A stretch of 64,000 nucleotides of DNA from Clostridium oryzae (GTDB lineage Bacteria > Bacillota > Clostridia > Clostridiales > Clostridiaceae): positions 1 to 64,000 of the forward strand of contig NZ_MZGV01000006.1 of the NCBI RefSeq assembly GCF_002029235.1, given 5' to 3'. The notes beneath the pieces were generated by a model. That model did no database searches, was not told the origin of the DNA, and saw nothing but the letters and a program-made list of their open reading frames with translations. Positions 60,636 to 64,000 of the stretch are shown here, piece by piece. Position 1 is the first letter of the stretch. The number at the start of each line of letters is the position of its first letter. The position numbers and the translations under genes are program-made.

Positions 60636-61118
60636 AAAATGGTTACACCCTATGTCGGCTAGTTCCACTCGTTAAGCAATTTCACCGCATCTTTTAGTCA
60701 AATTTCCTAATGGCTCATAACTCGGCTGCACCTCAAACAATTCGCCATCTTAACGGAAATTTGCCTAAAAGACACGGATAATTGCTAAACTTGCTTCAAA
60801 TGCCTTCGTCGGGGTGAAAGGTCTAAACGACCTTTCACGGGCTATTTGCGAATGACAATGAGTATGCATAAATAGCCCCGAAGAACCATTTTTAATGCCC
60901 TAACTCTTAATTTTTACATGATACTTTTATTTTATTAATTCTATTACCTTTCTATCTTAATTCACTAACTTCAAAATATTTTACTGCTTCTCTTTAACTT
61001 CTTCGCAAACATGATGTGTCGTTTTTTTATTTACTTTCCATCTTTCTTACTTTTTTGAGATATAGCTTGACCCTAATGAAAGGTTATCCATAATTGGTAA
61101 AAATCATAAATTCCTAAA
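60634..61118 (+). repeat. R2 repeat, copy b
   Basis: Second full copy of R2. It starts at the TAA of the galactosidase, with bounding inverted repeats aaaaatggtt and aaccattttta (60884-60894) and the same three internal hairpins. The GTGAAAGGTC/GACCTTTCAC stem is perfectly kept. The tail ends near TTATCCATA (61084-61092), one base off the TTATCCACA of copy a. No ORF; the whole 60636-61183 gap is this repeat plus a terminator. Confidence 0.85.
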
Positions 61119-61123
61119 GAGTA

Positions 61124-61168
61124 AAAAATGGTCAGAGAATTCTATTAATAAATTTTCTGACCATTAAT
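61124..61168 (-). terminator. Terminator after the YesM-like kinase gene
   Basis: Stem formed by aaatggtcagagaatt and aattttctgaccattt-like arms with T-rich minus-strand end. Confidence 0.65.
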
Positions 61169-61183
61169 TTACTAAAATATACT

Positions 61184-62938
61184 TTAACATTGCTGCATAG
61201 GGAGAATAATTTTAACTTGCGTACCCTCATTAAGTTTACTGAATATCTGTACTCCATATTCATCGCCAAAGTACAACTTAATTCTATTATTCACATTTTT
61301 AATGCCAAAACCCTCCGTAAGACTTGACATTTGATTCAAAATACTTTCAAGTTTATTGTTGTCCATGCCTATACCGTCATCTACAACTTCAAATACTATT
61401 TTACCATCTTGCCCATATAATTTTATTATGATATTAATTCCTTTCTCATCATCAAATATTCCATGATTTATACTGTTTTCAATAAATGGCTGAAGAATAA
61501 GCTTAGGTACTTTATATTCCGCCAATGTTTCATCAAGTTCAAAGGTGATATTTAATAGATTTTGAAATCTTATTTTTTGAATTTCAATATAGTATTGAGT
61601 TAGTTCTATTTCATCACTTACATGAAACATATTTTTACCCTTATTTAGTGAAAGTCTATAAAACTTCCCCAGCAACGAAGTCATCTGGTTTACTTTTTTA
61701 TCGTTATTTTTTAAAGCTAGTGAAGATATAGAAGCCAACGCATTGTATAAAAAATGAGGATTGATTTGTTCTTGAAGCACATTCATGTCCGCCTGCTTCT
61801 TCAACAATTCCTTCTCATATACTTCTTCAATTAAGAATTTTAACTTTTTACTCATATTACAAAATGCAGATGAAAGATTTCCAATTTCATCATTACCCAT
61901 GTTCTTAAACTCAACATTAAAATTACCATCCTGCACCTTTTTGACCTGCTTTACCATTACATTTATTCTCTTCGTTACTATTGCTGAAATCACGTATGTA
62001 AGTACAACAGCAAGCAATACACTGAAGAGAAATATAATAAATATAAATGAAGCTGATTTTATGGCGTTATCCAAAAAACTGCTGTAAGATACCATGCTTA
62101 TTGTTTTCCAGCCATTTTCTAAGCTTTTGCAAACCACGAGCATTTTTTTTCCTTTATAATTTATGTCCTTTGTACCAATGTTCGACAATGTACTTTTATC
62201 AATATTTAATATCTTATAAATATTCTTCGTTATGTTAGATTTATCTCTGCAGGATATTATCGATCCATTCTCATCTACAATATATTTATAACTATTCTTA
62301 GCTGACTTATCGATAAGAGAATATAGCTGTGATTCATTAATAGTCATTACAAGTATACCATAGGGATATCCTATTCTTCCACTATTCAAATACCTTGTAA
62401 GTGTAAATACATAATTACCATTACTATTCTTATAAGTCGTTCCATATATTACATTTCCCGTAGAAGTCTGAACCTTATCATACCATTTTTCGCTCTTAAT
62501 AGAGTTATCAATATGTTTAATATAATAACTATCTGATGACAAAGTATAATTATCGGTATATACCGTAACAAGTGAAATATCCGGATTTAGAATCAATATA
62601 TTTCCGAAGTAACTATTTATATAATAGTATGCATCTTCTACACTATTCTTGGTGTAATCCTCAGTAAGATAATTTTTAAGCGTATCATTTAAATAGATAA
62701 GTGAACTGCTTTTTGAATATGTTTCTAGCTTTCTTTCAATATTGCTATTTATTTGTGTAAGACTATTTTGCATATTAACAGAATTTTGTTCAATTAGATT
62801 TCTTTTAGTTATGTTATAAGAGTACATAGTAATAAAAAATATTGGTAATATTGATGCAAAAATATATCCGAGAAAAAACTTTTTTCTTATGCTTAAATTG
62901 AGTATATAATTGCGAATTTGTTTAAACATTATCTTCAT
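61184..62938 (-). CDS. YesM-type sensor histidine kinase
   Basis: This 584-residue kinase has helix 1 (about 17-38), an extracellular Cache-like domain (~40-285), helix 2 (~288-312), a HAMP domain, and a His_kinase/HATPase core with the phosphorylated His in LQEQINPHFLYNALASIS (about 394). It would sense a sugar outside the cell and phosphorylate the adjacent AraC-type response regulator, as in YesM/YesN pairs that control oligosaccharide uptake. It converges on the galactoside operon across repeat R2b, so the operon is a likely target. The start has only weak upstream ribosome-binding sequence. Confidence 0.9.
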   Translation of the reverse strand: MKIMFKQIRNYILNLSIRKKFFLGYIFASILPIFFITMYSYNITKRNLIEQNSVNMQNSLTQINSNIERKLETYSKSSSLIYLNDTLKNYLTEDYTKNSVEDAYYYINSYFGNILILNPDISLVTVYTDNYTLSSDSYYIKHIDNSIKSEKWYDKVQTSTGNVIYGTTYKNSNGNYVFTLTRYLNSGRIGYPYGILVMTINESQLYSLIDKSAKNSYKYIVDENGSIISCRDKSNITKNIYKILNIDKSTLSNIGTKDINYKGKKMLVVCKSLENGWKTISMVSYSSFLDNAIKSASFIFIIFLFSVLLAVVLTYVISAIVTKRINVMVKQVKKVQDGNFNVEFKNMGNDEIGNLSSAFCNMSKKLKFLIEEVYEKELLKKQADMNVLQEQINPHFLYNALASISSLALKNNDKKVNQMTSLLGKFYRLSLNKGKNMFHVSDEIELTQYYIEIQKIRFQNLLNITFELDETLAEYKVPKLILQPFIENSINHGIFDDEKGINIIIKLYGQDGKIVFEVVDDGIGMDNNKLESILNQMSSLTEGFGIKNVNNRIKLYFGDEYGVQIFSKLNEGTQVKIILPMQQC

Positions 62939-62944
62939 CCTAAT

Positions 62945-64000
62945 TTAAAATTTATTTCTGTACTCGCTTGGTGATACTCCATAATGTCTTGCAAATACAG
63001 AACAGAAATAAGATACATTTTCATATCCTACCTTATTACTCACTTCATGAACTTTTAATGATTTATCTTTAAGAAATTCTGAAGCCTTTTTCATTCTAAA
63101 GTCTACAAGATACTCAAGAAAAGTAGTCCCCGTTTTTTCTTTAAAAATATTTCTTATATAGTTTGGGGAAAGATAAATATCTTTTGCAACATCATTAATT
63201 ATAATCTGATTACCAAAATTCTTCTCAATGAATTTTATTACTTTATCAACTACTTGCTGATTCTTATCCTTTTGTTTTTCTATAAGGTATTGTGTTAATC
63301 TATTTATATTCTGCTCTGTAAAACTGTACGCATCATTTATATCCTTAAACTTTATAAGTTCATTCCATAATTCAGTTCTACTTATAGGCTCCCAATCAAT
63401 ATTAGGATTATTCTTAAAGAAATTCTCCCAAACATATAAAAAAAGATTAAATAATGATTCTAGAAACATAGACTTAGATATCTTATTGTCTATCATGAAA
63501 TTAAAATATTCATCTATTACCTGGCTAATACTCTCTCTTTTATAAGTAAAAAATGCTTTAATAAGTTTGTTCTCAAAATTGGGAATTTCAATATTGTTTG
63601 CAGGATAATGACAAAATATTGAAGCGTTGATAATACAATTCTTTCCACTATAAAATATACATTCTTCTAAAGTTATAAGTTTTTTATATACTCTGCCTAA
63701 TTCCTCAAGTTTAATAGCTGAATCTAGATATATTACAGCAGCATATTTCTTTTCTTTCATGAATATCTCAGATTGCACCGCCCTCGCAAACTTCTCCATG
63801 TCTTGAAGTTGACTGATATTTGAATTTAATATCACTGCTACGTACTTAGTGTCCTTGATTATTATTTGCGCATATTCATCTAAAGAATAGATATAGTCTT
63901 TAACATGGTTTACAGCATCATTATCACTGTAAACTAACATCATTTTATAATTGCTGTCATTATAATCATAACTTTTTATCTTATCTAACTCGCTTATAAC
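62945..64000 (-). CDS. YesN-type AraC response regulator, partial (runs off the window)
   Basis: The visible part is the C-terminal ~350 residues. The frame stays open to the window edge and the receiver domain must lie beyond it, so the ATG near 63943 is not the true start. The last ~100 residues are an AraC domain with two helix-turn-helix motifs: INDVAKDIYLSPNYIRNIFK and VHEVSNKVGYENVSYFCSVF, ending RHYGVSPSEYRNKF. The middle 230 residues are a poorly conserved linker typical of YesN proteins. It lies 6 nt from the YesM kinase gene and should activate the galactoside operon. Confidence 0.9.
   Translation of the reverse strand, partial: VISELDKIKSYDYNDSNYKMMLVYSDNDAVNHVKDYIYSLDEYAQIIIKDTKYVAVILNSNISQLQDMEKFARAVQSEIFMKEKKYAAVIYLDSAIKLEELGRVYKKLITLEECIFYSGKNCIINASIFCHYPANNIEIPNFENKLIKAFFTYKRESISQVIDEYFNFMIDNKISKSMFLESLFNLFLYVWENFFKNNPNIDWEPISRTELWNELIKFKDINDAYSFTEQNINRLTQYLIEKQKDKNQQVVDKVIKFIEKNFGNQIIINDVAKDIYLSPNYIRNIFKEKTGTTFLEYLVDFRMKKASEFLKDKSLKVHEVSNKVGYENVSYFCSVFARHYGVSPSEYRNKF

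Overview
The window is AT-rich (roughly 30% G+C by eye), has strong AGGAGG-type ribosome binding sites, and carries a CotF-like spore coat protein, an [FeFe]-hydrogenase maturase (HydG) with its usual small regulator, BceRSAB-like and YesMN-like signalling genes and a clostridial Y-family polymerase. This points to an anaerobic, spore-forming Clostridium (sensu stricto). I cannot name the species. No rRNA, tRNA, transposase, integrase, phage gene or CRISPR array was seen.

Layout. 0.5-9.7 kb: small accessory enzymes (PurO-like protein, flavodoxin-fold reductase, alpha/beta hydrolase, HD hydrolase, ICMT-type methyltransferase, S66 peptidase), a type VII HepT/MntA toxin-antitoxin pair, and a duplicated small-RNA unit flanking the S66 gene. 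9.7-16.3 kb: acetyltransferases, an XRE/membrane-protein pair, flavodoxin, nitroreductase, phosphoesterase and NUDIX genes. 16.3-23.8 kb: a Bce-type two-component/ABC module and a large RND exporter. 24-31 kb: alpha/beta hydrolase, chemoreceptor, KAS III-like enzyme, phenylacetate-CoA ligase, two DedA proteins. 31-36.5 kb: hydG with its regulator, MazG-like protein, two glycosyltransferases. 36.7-48.6 kb: PAT-like acetyltransferase, MarR, CotF-like protein, BTAD regulator, chemoreceptor, TVP38, Pol IV, VanW protein, MFS exporter. 48.9-64 kb: a multi-PAS histidine kinase, then an alpha-galactoside locus (LplB/LplC/LplA importer plus two clan GH-D glycosidases) facing a convergent YesM/YesN-type two-component pair. 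The response regulator runs off the right edge.

Working together. The sugar locus forms one operon behind a promoter with a candidate cre site. The Bce genes overlap or nearly touch and form one unit. mntA and hepT overlap. hydG follows its regulator by about 20 nt.

Most interesting are the parts between genes. (1) Two copies of a ~75-nt minus-strand RNA unit, each with its own promoter, C-rich motifs and terminator. (2) An attenuator in front of the MFS exporter: promoter, 25-codon leader ORF, 9-nt antiterminator pairing and intrinsic terminator. A weaker, similar arrangement precedes the acetyltransferase at 10.1 kb. (3) Families of non-coding hairpin repeats (called R1, R2, R3 here), several placed exactly at stop codons. 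(4) At least six short gene remnants (HAD, plsY, TetR, LysR, MarR, flavin reductase), which show that this region is decaying and being rearranged.
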